Position numbers and translations under genes: made by a program
Assembly (NCBI RefSeq): GCF_000376825.1
Contig: NZ_AQXW01000004.1
Location: forward strand, 2,108,001-2,172,000
Reading direction: 5' to 3'
Source: Demetria terragena DSM 11295
Lineage (GTDB): Bacteria; Actinomycetota; Actinomycetes; Actinomycetales; Dermatophilaceae
Length of the DNA: 64,000 bases
Notes under the pieces: model-generated
What the model saw: only the letters and a program-made list of their open reading frames with translations
Database searches by the model: none
What the model was told of the DNA's origin: nothing
Part shown: one piece after another, positions 19,038-27,393 of the stretch
Layout: each line of letters starts with the position of its first letter
How positions within the stretch are numbered: the stretch's first letter is position 1

Positions 19038-20351
19038 ATGAACGAGCAGACGCCGCCGCCTGGACAATTCCCGAATGGGCAGATGCCGCCGGGGCAGGTG
19101 CCGCCCGGAGGCCCACCGCCGGAACAGGACCCGGGGCGCACGTATTGGGAGGGTGTGCCTGGGCAGGCGGCCGAGCCACCTCCAGGCGAGCAGGGCGGCA
19201 ACTCCCGGCGCAAGTGGATCATTGGCGGGACGGCCGCTGTGGCGGTTCCCGTGGTGGTTCTCGGTGGGTTCTTCGGCGCGAGCCTGCTGCGAGGTGGTGA
19301 GAGCGGCGCGGGGAGCGCGCAGGAAGCCGCCAGCACGTTCGTTGATTCGTTGGAAAAAAACGACGCCACGCGCGCGACGCAGTTCATCGTGCCAGCGGAG
19401 TCCACCGGCCTGCCGGCGCTGATGAATGAAGGCGCTAAGAAGGCTCAGGAAGGCGAAGGCCGCGAGAAGGAAGCCTCACCCAATGACCTCCTCGCGGGTG
19501 TCACCATCAAAACCACCGGGGCGAAGACGACCGTGAGTGACCTTCCGGTGCCCGCCGACGGTGTGAAGAAGGTCGAGTTCACCGGCGGTTCGGTGAAGGC
19601 CAGTTATGACCCGGCTAAGGCAGATCCGCTGATGAAGGACTTCATCAAGAGCATGGGCGGCGAGAACAAGAAGTCCAGCGAATCTGGGTCGATTGCCGAC
19701 GCCCGCAAGGAAACGGGCCACAACCCCTACGTTGTGGTCGTCAAGGATGGGGACTCTTGGTACGTCTCGCCGACTTACACCGTCTTGGAGCAAATGGCTC
19801 AGGAAGAGGGCGTGAAGCCGGCCGCTGGCACGGTCAAGACCGAGAGTTTCTCCTCGCCGAAGGCCGCGGCTCAGGCCTACATGAAGGCCACCGTCGACGG
19901 CGCGAACGCCGGAGATCCGGATGCGGTGTTGAAGACGCTGTCACCGTATGAGGCCCAGTTAATGAAGCGCTACCGGCCATTGCTGGACAAGGAAACCGGC
20001 GGCGAGGCGCCGCAGGAGAAAGTGAAGCTCACCTCGAACGAGTTCGAAGAGCCGACCAATGAGGGCGATCGGATGCGGATTCGGCCCAAGAATGTCACTC
20101 TTGCCGCCGAGTCCGGAGACTCCGGGGAATCCTTGACCATCAAGGGCGGATGCCTCGTCATCGAGGGCGAGTCGTCCTGCACCGAGAGCAAGTTCGGGCG
20201 TTTGCTGGACAAGCACGCCAAGGGCTTCGTGGTGAAGGAAGGCTCCGACGGCTGGAACGTCCTGCAAGGCGCCAGTTCGATCGCGATCGTCACGGACTTC
20301 ATCAAGGGCGCCTCCCGCGCCGACCTGGAGGACGTCTCCAAGGAGGTCTGA
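19038..20351 (+). CDS. Membrane-anchored extracytoplasmic protein of unknown function
   Basis: The ATG at 19038 follows GAGGGG and gives 437 residues; the earlier frame is unsupported. Residues 1-55 are Pro/Gly/Gln-rich and disordered, then a basic stop-transfer (RRK) precedes one membrane helix about residues 62-80 (IIGGTAAVAVPVVVLGGFFG). The remaining 350 residues are outside the membrane. Two regions start similarly (EAASTFVDSLEKNDATRATQ and KAAAQAYMKATVDGANAGDP), suggesting two DUF4878/NTF2-like repeats. One Cys pair (GCLVIEGESSC) may form a disulfide. Function is unknown; it may sense or bind something at the envelope. Confidence 0.75.
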   Translation: MNEQTPPPGQFPNGQMPPGQVPPGGPPPEQDPGRTYWEGVPGQAAEPPPGEQGGNSRRKWIIGGTAAVAVPVVVLGGFFGASLLRGGESGAGSAQEAASTFVDSLEKNDATRATQFIVPAESTGLPALMNEGAKKAQEGEGREKEASPNDLLAGVTIKTTGAKTTVSDLPVPADGVKKVEFTGGSVKASYDPAKADPLMKDFIKSMGGENKKSSESGSIADARKETGHNPYVVVVKDGDSWYVSPTYTVLEQMAQEEGVKPAAGTVKTESFSSPKAAAQAYMKATVDGANAGDPDAVLKTLSPYEAQLMKRYRPLLDKETGGEAPQEKVKLTSNEFEEPTNEGDRMRIRPKNVTLAAESGDSGESLTIKGGCLVIEGESSCTESKFGRLLDKHAKGFVVKEGSDGWNVLQGASSIAIVTDFIKGASRADLEDVSKEV

Positions 20352-20418
20352 TCGGTCCTCGTGGTCGGTCGCGGCTCCGGGCCTGCCATGCTGAGGCTCT
20401 CCTGAGAGAGGACTTCCT

Positions 20419-21600
20419 ATGGCGCCAGCAGTCACGACCGACCAACTTTTCGCCCTCGATTCACTGATTTCTGATGACGAGCGCGACATCACCGCAGCAG
20501 TCCGCCGATTTGTCGATCAGCGGGTGAAGCCCGACATCGGCGAGTGGTTCGAGCAAGGGACTATCCCGGCCCGCGAACTCGCGCGTGAGCTCGGCGAACT
20601 CGGCGTTCTTGGCATGCACCTGGAGGGCTACGGCTGCGCCGGTCTGTCGTCGGTAAGTTACGGGCTGGCGTGCCAGGAGTTGGAGGCCGGAGATTCCGGC
20701 ATCCGCAGTCTGGTGTCGGTCCAGGGCTCGCTCGCGATGTATGCCATCCATGCCTACGGTTCGGAAGAGCAGAAGCAGGAGTGGCTGCCGCGGATGGCGG
20801 CGGGCGAGGCGATTGGGTGCTTCGGCCTCACCGAGCCGGACTTTGGGTCTAACCCGGCGGGCATGCGTACTCGCGCGGTGCGGGACGGCGACGACTGGGT
20901 GCTGAATGGCACCAAGATGTGGATCACCAACGGGGCCATCGCCGATGTTGCGGTCGTGTGGGCACAAACCAGTGACTCACCGCGCGACATTCGCGGCTTC
21001 GTGGTTCCCACGGCCACGCCGGGATTCAGCGCGCCAGAGATCACAAAGAAGATGTCTTTGCGGGCCTCGGTCACCGCGGAGTTGGTGTTGGAGGACGTAC
21101 GGCTCCCCGCCGATGCGGTGCTACCAGAAGTCAGCGGACTGGGTGGGCCGCTCGGGTGCCTGACCGAAGCCCGCTTCGGGATTATCTTCGGCGCGATGGG
21201 CGCGGCGCGTGATTGCCTGGAGACCGCGGTCTCCTACGCCCAAGACCGGATGGTCTTTGATAAGCCGCTCGCGGCCTATCAGTTGACCCAGGCCAAACTC
21301 GCCGACATGGCTCTGGAGCTCGGCAAGGGCCAGTTGCTCGCGCTGCACCTTGGCCGGATCAAAGACGCCGGCACCATCCGCCCGGAGCAGGTCAGCCTCG
21401 GCAAACTCAACAACGTGCGCGAAGCGATCGCGATCGCCCGTGAGTGTCGAACAATCCTCGGCGCCAACGGAATTACGTTGGAATACCCCGTGATTCGGCA
21501 CGCCAACAACCTGGAGTCGGTGTTGACCTATGAGGGCACCTCCGAGGTGCACCAGCTGGTCATCGGAAAGGCACTGACGGGTTCAGCAGCCTTCCGCTGA
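20419..21600 (+). CDS. gcdH: Acyl-CoA dehydrogenase, glutaryl-CoA dehydrogenase type
   Basis: A 393-residue acyl-CoA dehydrogenase. SLVSVQGSLAMYAIHAYGSEEQ is characteristic of glutaryl-CoA dehydrogenase, FGLTEPDFGSNPAGM and WITNGAIADVAVVWA form the FAD and substrate site, and LTYEGTSEVHQLVIGKALTG carries the catalytic Glu in YEGTSE. It would decarboxylate glutaryl-CoA to crotonyl-CoA in lysine/tryptophan breakdown, passing electrons to ETF. No other lysine-degradation gene is nearby. The TGA at 21598-21600 directly abuts the left repeat of the DUF559 element. Confidence 0.85.
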   Translation: MAPAVTTDQLFALDSLISDDERDITAAVRRFVDQRVKPDIGEWFEQGTIPARELARELGELGVLGMHLEGYGCAGLSSVSYGLACQELEAGDSGIRSLVSVQGSLAMYAIHAYGSEEQKQEWLPRMAAGEAIGCFGLTEPDFGSNPAGMRTRAVRDGDDWVLNGTKMWITNGAIADVAVVWAQTSDSPRDIRGFVVPTATPGFSAPEITKKMSLRASVTAELVLEDVRLPADAVLPEVSGLGGPLGCLTEARFGIIFGAMGAARDCLETAVSYAQDRMVFDKPLAAYQLTQAKLADMALELGKGQLLALHLGRIKDAGTIRPEQVSLGKLNNVREAIAIARECRTILGANGITLEYPVIRHANNLESVLTYEGTSEVHQLVIGKALTGSAAFR

Positions 21601-21601
21601 G

Positions 21602-21677
21602 TGACCCCATCGGTCACTTGTGGTCAGTGATGAGCCGCCCCAGCATCTCGCGATGACCCCATCGGTCAGTTGTGGTG
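21602..21677 (+). repeat. Left paired repeat of the DUF559 element
   Basis: Two direct copies of TGACCCCATCGGTCA at 21602-21616 and 21654-21668, 52 bp apart, each followed by a variable TTGTGGT-like tail. The core is itself a dyad, TGACC-CCATC-GGTCA. The same core occurs inverted on the far side of the gene. Confidence 0.9.
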
Positions 21678-21748
21678 CCTGATGGGGCGTATGCATTTGC
21701 TCCCTGTGGACATCGCTCCGCGAGTTGTTCCTGGGCAAGACTCGACGC

Positions 21749-22657
21749 ATGGACCTTCGCCACCCTTTCACGCGGGCTGAGGGGTACGCCGCCGGTCTGA
21801 CCGACAGGGACTTCCGCCGCCAGGAGGTGGTGTCGTTGTTCCGCAACGTATGGATTGCCGCCGACGTCGAACTCACGCCCCGGGTGCTCGCGGCGGCTGC
21901 TTTACGGGCAGTGCCAGCGGGTTCGTTTCTGTGCCACCGAACCGCCGGCATCTTGCTCGGGTCCGGGGCCGAGGTCGCGGGCGTGGTTGACGTCGGGTCG
22001 GTCGGTGATCAGCGATCGCGTCTCAGTGGGATCGAGAGCCACCGCTATCGCGAGCCGCCCGAAACGATGATGCTCGGGCGGCTTCCAGTGACCAGCCCGG
22101 CACAGACCTTCGTCGATCTCGCCGCGACGTGCTCACTCGTGGAGTTGGTCACCACCGGAGATCAACTGGTGGCCTCTCGTAGGACGACTCCACGACAACT
22201 GATGGCCGTCGCGGATGGCGCCCGTACTCGCGGCGCGCGGACGGCTCGCCAAGCAGCGAGGTTGGTGCGGCCGGGAGTCGAGTCTCGGATGGAAACGGCT
22301 GCCAGATTGCTGCTGGTGCTCGCCGGGCTTCCCGAGCCGGTAGTCAACCTCCGCGTCCAGGACGGCAGTGGCCGAGCGCGACGGGTCGACCTCGGGTATC
22401 CGGAGTTTAAGGTCGCAGTGGAGTACGACGGGCGACATCACATCGAGCGTGAAACCCAGTGGCGCAACGACATCGTGCGCCGCGAGGACATCGAAGCGCT
22501 GGGGTGGCGGTTCATCGTTCTCACTTCAGCGGATGTCTTCGTGACACCGGGACGCTCGGTCGACCGAGTGGCTGCGGTGCTGCGCTCGCGGGGCGCCGTC
22601 GTCACGCCGCGGTCCACGTGGCGGCTGCACTTCGCTGGTCGCCCGCAGGCTAGCTGA
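21749..22657 (+). CDS. DUF559 (Vsr-like endonuclease fold) protein with AbiEi-like N-terminus
   Basis: The ATG at 21749 gives 302 residues starting MDLRHPFTRAEGYAAGLTDR. The N-terminal 80 residues look like the winged-helix antitoxin-like domain of AbiEi proteins (VSLFRNVWIAADV, then FLCHRTAGILLGSGAE). The C-terminal 100 residues form a DUF559 nuclease-like domain: RRVDLGYPEFKVAVEYDGRHH with acidic residues spaced as in PD-(D/E)XK/Vsr enzymes, then WRNDIVRREDIEALGWRFI. Homologues are common, scattered and lineage-specific in actinobacteria, with no proven role. No cognate toxin gene (AbiEii) is adjacent. It is flanked on both sides by paired inverted repeats, so it may act on, or be regulated through, those sites. 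Confidence 0.82.
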   Translation: MDLRHPFTRAEGYAAGLTDRDFRRQEVVSLFRNVWIAADVELTPRVLAAAALRAVPAGSFLCHRTAGILLGSGAEVAGVVDVGSVGDQRSRLSGIESHRYREPPETMMLGRLPVTSPAQTFVDLAATCSLVELVTTGDQLVASRRTTPRQLMAVADGARTRGARTARQAARLVRPGVESRMETAARLLLVLAGLPEPVVNLRVQDGSGRARRVDLGYPEFKVAVEYDGRHHIERETQWRNDIVRREDIEALGWRFIVLTSADVFVTPGRSVDRVAAVLRSRGAVVTPRSTWRLHFAGRPQAS

Positions 22658-22660
22658 GTG

Positions 22661-22734
22661 ACAACAGGTGACCGATGGGGTCAGGTACGACGCAATCTGG
22701 CCACCCCAGCGACCACAAGTGACCGATGGGGTCA
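22661..22734 (-). repeat. Right paired repeat of the DUF559 element
   Basis: Two copies of the reverse-complement core TGACCGATGGGGTCA at 22669-22683 and 22720-22734, 51 bp apart, mirroring the left pair. The outer copy's last three bases are the thioredoxin stop codon (TGA on the minus strand). Confidence 0.9.
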
Positions 22735-23100
22735 GGATTCTTCCTGGGCCACCTTGGCGCGTACCTCGTCCATGTCGAGCGCGCGCACCTGGCTGATCAG
22801 GTCGTCCAGCGCTGCCGGAGGCAGGGCTCCTGGCTGTGCGTGCAACAGGATGCCGTCCCGGAAGACCATGACCGTCGGGATGGAGGAGATCCCGAGAGCG
22901 CCCGACAACTCCTGTTGATCCTCAGTGTCGACCTTGCCGAAGGTGATGTCGGAGTTGTCTTCCTTAAGTGAAGCCGACTCATATACCGGAGCGAACTGCT
23001 TGCACGGACCGCACCAGTCGGCCCAGAAATCAACGAGCACGATGCCGCCGTCCTGGATGGTGGGCTGGAAAGTGTCGGCGGTAAGCGCCTGCGTGGACAT
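22732..23100 (-). CDS. trxA: Thioredoxin
   Basis: The ATG at 23100 gives 122 residues; the longer frame adds a non-homologous leader. VLVDFWADWCGPCKQFAPVY contains the WCGPC redox site (Cys30, Cys33) and SIPTVMVFRDG the cis-Pro loop. It is a cytoplasmic disulfide reductant. The C-terminal end is about 12 residues longer than E. coli thioredoxin, as seen in other actinobacteria. It is divergent from an MFS gene (67 bp between starts), and its stop codon is part of the right repeat of the DUF559 element, so insertion may have replaced the original terminator. Confidence 0.9.
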   Translation of the reverse strand: MSTQALTADTFQPTIQDGGIVLVDFWADWCGPCKQFAPVYESASLKEDNSDITFGKVDTEDQQELSGALGISSIPTVMVFRDGILLHAQPGALPPAALDDLISQVRALDMDEVRAKVAQEES

Positions 23101-23167
23101 TGATGCTCCTGCACGTCGGTGAATAGTCGTCCGGCAGGTACAACGCATAGAGGCATAGGTTGTTCCA

Positions 23168-24370
23168 GTGAGGACTCCCACCCGCGCGGACGGCGACGGA
23201 AGCCTGTGGATTGCGCTGGGGATGTCAGCCGGTCCCTTGGTGGCCCTGGGCCTGGCGCGGTTTGCGTACGCGCTCCTGCTGCCCGCGATGCGGGACGACC
23301 TGGGCTGGTCCTATTCCGCGGCCGGCACCCTCAACACCGCGAATGCCGCGGGCTATCTGATCGGCGCCCTCATCGCGGCCCCACTGGCGGCACGGGTCGG
23401 GGCGAGAAGGTGTTTCGTCGCTGGCATGGCGGTCACTGCGGTGATGTTGTTGGCCACCGCCGCGACCGACTCGTTGCTGCTTCTGGGGGTGATCCGGGTG
23501 CTGGCCGGAGTGTCGGGTGCCTTGAGTTTTGTGCTCGGCGGTGGCCTGGTCGCCGAAGCTAGCCACGGCGCGAGCAAGGGTCGAGCTGCCGTCATGCTGG
23601 GGCTCTATTTCGGCGGCGCTGGCCTGGGTATCGTGCTGGCCGGGCTGCTGGTGCCCGCGGTCCTGTCCGGAGTAGACAGCTGGCGTCTCGGGTGGGTGAC
23701 GCTGGCGGTGATTGCCGCGGTGGCGACTGTCGTCGTGCTTCCCGTGGTCCGCCGGATATCGGACCCGAAGCCACCAGTGGCAGGGTCGCCGCGATGGGAC
23801 CGTCGAGCCATCGCGGCGGTGGTGGCGGCATATACCTGCTTCGGGTTGGGCTACATCGCGTACCTGACCTTCGTCATCGCGTTGCTCACCGAGCGCGGCT
23901 TCGGCACGGTGGAGGTTGCCGCATTCTGGGCCGTCGTCGGAGTCGCGGCGTTCGCCTCAGGATTCGTCTGGGGTCCAGTTCTGGGTCATCAGCCTGGCGG
24001 GCGCGGAATGGCCCTGATCATGGCGGTGCTCGCCGTCGGCACGGCGCTACCCGTCTGGTGGGAGAACCCGGCCACGACCTACCTCAGCGGCCTCTTGGTC
24101 GGAGGTACCTTCATCTCCGTCGTCACAGCGATGACGGTCGCGGTACGACAGTCGTTGCCCCAACCCCACTGGACCGCTGGAATGGCCTATGCCACCGTCG
24201 GGTTTGGCCTCGGCCAAACGGTAGGGCCGGTCTTGACTGGATGGGTGAGTGACCACTTCGAGAGTCTGACGAGCGGGTTCGTGGTCTCAGCCGTACTCCT
24301 CGTCGTGGGTGTCGCCTTCGCGCTCGCTCAACCAGACCGGCGGAGTTCTCCGAGCGACGCCGCGGCATAG
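23168..24370 (+). CDS. MFS transporter, YbfB/YjiJ type
   Basis: A 400-residue integral membrane protein with about 12 hydrophobic helices. The N-terminal LGLARFAYALLLPAMRDDLG and AGTLNTANAAGYLIGALIAA match the MFS_4 (YbfB/YjiJ) subgroup closely. The usual loop 2-3 basic motif is reduced to LAARVGARR. Substrate is unknown. GTG at 23168; it is divergent from thioredoxin and its last 43 bp overlap the 3' end of a convergent methyltransferase gene. Confidence 0.88.
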   Translation: MRTPTRADGDGSLWIALGMSAGPLVALGLARFAYALLLPAMRDDLGWSYSAAGTLNTANAAGYLIGALIAAPLAARVGARRCFVAGMAVTAVMLLATAATDSLLLLGVIRVLAGVSGALSFVLGGGLVAEASHGASKGRAAVMLGLYFGGAGLGIVLAGLLVPAVLSGVDSWRLGWVTLAVIAAVATVVVLPVVRRISDPKPPVAGSPRWDRRAIAAVVAAYTCFGLGYIAYLTFVIALLTERGFGTVEVAAFWAVVGVAAFASGFVWGPVLGHQPGGRGMALIMAVLAVGTALPVWWENPATTYLSGLLVGGTFISVVTAMTVAVRQSLPQPHWTAGMAYATVGFGLGQTVGPVLTGWVSDHFESLTSGFVVSAVLLVVGVAFALAQPDRRSSPSDAAA

Positions 24371-25221
24371 GCCACGGCACGGGCCGACCGGATGAGTCGC
24401 CGGTTGGAGGCATGCCGGCCCATGGTGAGAACCGTGCTGGTGGTCGCCCTTCCGTCGACCAGGAGCGGTCGGCGTCGGGTCACCTGCATGCCGTACTGGG
24501 AGAACTCGGCCGCAAAATCCCATGGAAAGGCGTGCCGCCCGAGATAGGCAGGCTCGTCGATCGTGACGATCTTGGGTGCCAGCCGGGCCAGGGTGCCGAA
24601 CAGGTGGGCGCTGTCTGGGTGGGTGTGGCGCAGGGTGCGTACCGCGACGATCAGCGCGAATGAGTCGTTTTCGTAGGCCGCGAGTACGTCTTCGGCGGGG
24701 CCGACTAAGACCTCAACATCACGCAGTTGCGGATGCAGCTCCCGCATCCGCTCCACCGCGAGCGGGTTGATCTCAACTCCGGTCACGTTCGTGACGCCAT
24801 GATCGACCAGTGCCGCGAGGGTGGAGCCAAGCCCGCTGCCGACCTCGAGTACGCGATCAGCCGGGCCGAGTTCGCCCGCGTGTCTCAGGACGGCCGCGAC
24901 GGATGCCTCGGTGTAGGGCAAGGGGGCGACGGGGCGGTCAGGATCGGTCCAGAACAGGCGCTGCCAGCGCAACGACTGCATGGCCGGGCGCCGGATGAGG
25001 AGGCGACTCGTCTGCGGGTAGCGGGCGACCACCGCGTCGCGATGCGGACGCACCCGGCGTTTGAGGACCTCGCTGGTCCGCCAAAGTATCCGCTGCATTC
25101 CCCACATGCGCGCTAGTCCACGCCAGGGGCAGCCACGGCGCAAGGTTCTGACCAAATTCGTGACCTTCGACAGACGAGATTCGTCCGCTGACCTGATTCC
25201 CCGCGTCAGCACCTGACACAC
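24328..25221 (-). CDS. Class I SAM-dependent methyltransferase
   Basis: Up to 297 residues from the GTG at 25221. The catalytic domain occupies about residues 95-220: DRVLEVGSGLGSTLAALVDHG is motif I, TGVEINPLAVERM the acidic loop, and SFALIVAVRTLRHTHP the region of motif II. The first 90 residues are basic (WRTSEVLKRRVRPHRDAVV) and could be partly untranslated, since an internal ATG near codon 40 is possible. The given start lies only 8 bp from the divergent NAD synthetase start, which leaves no room for separate promoters; a later start would relieve this. Substrate unknown. Confidence 0.78.
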   Translation of the reverse strand: MCQVLTRGIRSADESRLSKVTNLVRTLRRGCPWRGLARMWGMQRILWRTSEVLKRRVRPHRDAVVARYPQTSRLLIRRPAMQSLRWQRLFWTDPDRPVAPLPYTEASVAAVLRHAGELGPADRVLEVGSGLGSTLAALVDHGVTNVTGVEINPLAVERMRELHPQLRDVEVLVGPAEDVLAAYENDSFALIVAVRTLRHTHPDSAHLFGTLARLAPKIVTIDEPAYLGRHAFPWDFAAEFSQYGMQVTRRRPLLVDGRATTSTVLTMGRHASNRRLIRSARAVAYAAASLGELRRSG

Positions 25222-25229
25222 TCAGGGAC

Positions 25230-27272
25230 GTGGACTTCTACTCGTCTTATGCACAAGGTTTTGCGCGGATTGCTGCCTGCACCGGGCCCGTACGTCTCGC
25301 TGATCCGCACGCCAATGCCGAGTCGATCCTGACTCAGGCGAAGGCATGTCACGAAGACTCGGTCGCGGTGGCGATCTTTCCCGAGATGGGTCTCACCGGG
25401 TATGCCATCGATGACCTCTTGCTGCAGGAGACCCTCCTGGCGGAGACGACGGCTGCACTGACGGACCTGGTCACGGCGAGCGCGGACCTCCTACCCGTAC
25501 TGGTGGTCGGAGCGCCATTGCGGAAGGGATCGCGCCTGTTCAACTGCGCGATCGTGATTCATCGCGGGCAGATCCTGGGGGTCGCGCCGAAGTCGTACCT
25601 TCCGAACTATCGCGAGTTCTACGAGAAGCGGCATTTTGCTCCCGGCGACGACCAGCGGGGCGCGACCATCGAATGCGGTGGTCGCGAGGTGCCATTCGGT
25701 CCGGACCTGCTGTTCCGCGCCACCGATCTGCCGGGGCTGACCCTGCACGTCGAGGTGTGCGAGGACCTCTGGGTGCCCATCCCGCCGTCGACGGAGGCGG
25801 CGCTCGCGGGCGCCACAGTGCTGGCCAACCTGTCGGCGTCGCCCATCACCGTGGGCCGTGCCGATGACCGTCACCTCCTCGCCCGAGCGCAATCCGCCCG
25901 CTGCCTCGCGGCCTATGCCTATACGGCCGCTGGCGAGGGTGAATCGACGACCGACCTGTCCTGGGACGGGATGACGATGGTGTACGAAGGCGGCGAACTC
26001 CTCGGCGAGACAACGCGTTTCCCGACCGAGGTGGCGGCGACGGTGGTCGACGTCGACCTTGACCGGCTGGCCTTCGAGCGTCGCGCGCAGGGCTCGTTTG
26101 ATGACAACCGGCGCACGCACGAGGAGCGTGCGGGTGACTTTAGGGAGGTGTCCTTTGAGTTGGGCGCCCCAGCCGGAGACATCGGCCTACGGCGCAAGGT
26201 CGACCGGTTCCCGTTCGTTCCGGATGATGCAGAGCGACTCGCGCAGGATTGCTATGAGGCATACAACATTCAGGTCCACGGACTCGTCCAGCGGCTTCGC
26301 GCAATTGGCAAGCCCAAGGCGGTCATCGGAGTCTCCGGCGGGCTGGACTCGACCCATGCGCTGCTGGTCGCGGCCCAGGCGATGGACCGGTTGGGCCGAC
26401 CACGCTCAGACATCCTGGCGTTCACGATGCCTGGCTTCGCGACGAGTGACAGCACCAAGTCGTATGCGACCCGCCTCGCCGAAGCCATCGGCGTGACCTT
26501 TGCCGAGTTGGACATTCGTCCCGCCGCCGAGCAAATGCTCCGTGATCTTGACCACCCCGCCGGTCAGGGTGAACCCGTCTACGACGTCACCTTCGAGAAC
26601 GTTCAGGCCGGTTTACGTTATGACTACCTCTTCCGGCTCGCGAACGCCCGGGGCGGCATCGTGGTGGGTACGGGCGATATGTCCGAGCTCGCGCTCGGCT
26701 GGTGCACCTATGGCGTGGGCGACCAGATGTCGCACTACAACGTCAACGCGGGCATCCCCAAGACGATGATCCAGCACGTCATCCGTTGGGTGATCACCGA
26801 GGAAATCTTCGACGAAGAGACCGATGAGCTGTTGCAGTCGATCCTCGATCAGGAGATCAGTCCAGAGTTGGTCCCGGCCGGAGCGGGCGAGAAGCCGCAG
26901 TCAACGGAGGACGCCATCGGGCCGTACGCGCTCCAAGACTTCAACCTGTTTCATCTGCACCGCAGGGGTGCCCGGCCGAGCAGGATCGCCTTCCTTGCTC
27001 ACCACGCCTGGCATGACAAGTCGACCGGGGGATGGCCGACCGGCTACCCCGAGTCGAAGCGAATCGACTACGACCTAAACGAAATTCGCCATTGGCTCGA
27101 AATTTTCCTGAAGCGTTTTTTCGGTAACCAGTTCAAGCGTTCCGCGTTGCCCAACGGGCCGAAGGTGGTGTCGGGTGGTTCGATGTCGCCGCGGGGTGAC
27201 TGGCGGATGCCATCCGACGCGAGCGCCGATGTCTGGATTGCCGAGCTGGAGCGCTGCGTACCGCGACCTTAG
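25230..27272 (+). CDS. nadE: Glutamine-dependent NAD+ synthetase
   Basis: A 680-residue two-domain enzyme, within a residue of mycobacterial NadE. The N-terminal nitrilase-like glutaminase has the catalytic triad Glu52 ([10 protein letters not shown]), Lys121 ([13 protein letters not shown]) and Cys177 ([10 protein letters not shown]). The C-terminal synthetase has the ATP loop [14 protein letters not shown] and [16 protein letters not shown]. Ammonia made in the first domain is channelled to the second to convert nicotinic acid adenine dinucleotide to NAD. GTG start at 25230. It is followed by the iron-uptake operon but a terminator between them is not obvious. Confidence 0.97.
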   Translation: MDFYSSYAQGFARIAACTGPVRLADPHANAESILTQAKACHEDSVAVAIFPEMGLTGYAIDDLLLQETLLAETTAALTDLVTASADLLPVLVVGAPLRKGSRLFNCAIVIHRGQILGVAPKSYLPNYREFYEKRHFAPGDDQRGATIECGGREVPFGPDLLFRATDLPGLTLHVEVCEDLWVPIPPSTEAALAGATVLANLSASPITVGRADDRHLLARAQSARCLAAYAYTAAGEGESTTDLSWDGMTMVYEGGELLGETTRFPTEVAATVVDVDLDRLAFERRAQGSFDDNRRTHEERAGDFREVSFELGAPAGDIGLRRKVDRFPFVPDDAERLAQDCYEAYNIQVHGLVQRLRAIGKPKAVIGVSGGLDSTHALLVAAQAMDRLGRPRSDILAFTMPGFATSDSTKSYATRLAEAIGVTFAELDIRPAAEQMLRDLDHPAGQGEPVYDVTFENVQAGLRYDYLFRLANARGGIVVGTGDMSELALGWCTYGVGDQMSHYNVNAGIPKTMIQHVIRWVITEEIFDEETDELLQSILDQEISPELVPAGAGEKPQSTEDAIGPYALQDFNLFHLHRRGARPSRIAFLAHHAWHDKSTGGWPTGYPESKRIDYDLNEIRHWLEIFLKRFFGNQFKRSALPNGPKVVSGGSMSPRGDWRMPSDASADVWIAELERCVPRP

Positions 27273-27319
27273 GGATATGCGTCTGCCTAGGCCTTGAGCC
27301 GGCCACCTGGAGTCGATTT

Positions 27320-27347
27320 TTGCTTCCTGTCACCACGCCGCTACAGT
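27320..27347 (+). promoter_or_regulatory. Candidate promoter of the iron-siderophore operon
   Basis: TTGCTT at 27320-27325 and TACAGT at 27342-27347 with 16-bp spacing give a plausible promoter. The predicted start (about 27354) falls at the edge of the IdeR-like box, so repressor binding would block initiation. Confidence 0.45.
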
Positions 27348-27354
27348 GCTCGTG

Positions 27355-27373
27355 TCAGGCAAGCCTCACCTAA
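27355..27373 (+). promoter_or_regulatory. IdeR/DtxR-type iron box
   Basis: TCAGGCAAGCCTCACCTAA matches the 19-bp DtxR/IdeR consensus palindrome at 15 of 19 positions by eye. It lies 21 bp before the start of the siderophore-binding protein and next to a candidate promoter. The operon is therefore probably repressed by an iron-bound DtxR-family regulator, which is not in this window. Confidence 0.75.
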
Positions 27374-27393
27374 TTAATCGAGGACATTCTCCC

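Larger units (their letters stand above)
21602..22734. mobile_element. Putative single-gene element: DUF559 gene bracketed by paired inverted repeats
   Basis: The element spans the space between two convergent stop codons, those of the acyl-CoA dehydrogenase (21598-21600) and thioredoxin (22732-22734). The outermost repeats, 21602-21625 and 22711-22734, are exact 24-bp reverse complements. A second pair lies inside at 21654 and 22683. The only gene is the DUF559 protein; there is no transposase, integrase or obvious target duplication. Mobility is inferred from symmetry and insertion position only. Confidence 0.6.

Noticed and set aside
21749-22657. Complete AbiE toxin-antitoxin pair.
   Set aside because: Only the AbiEi-like part and a DUF559 domain are present; no AbiEii nucleotidyltransferase gene is adjacent.
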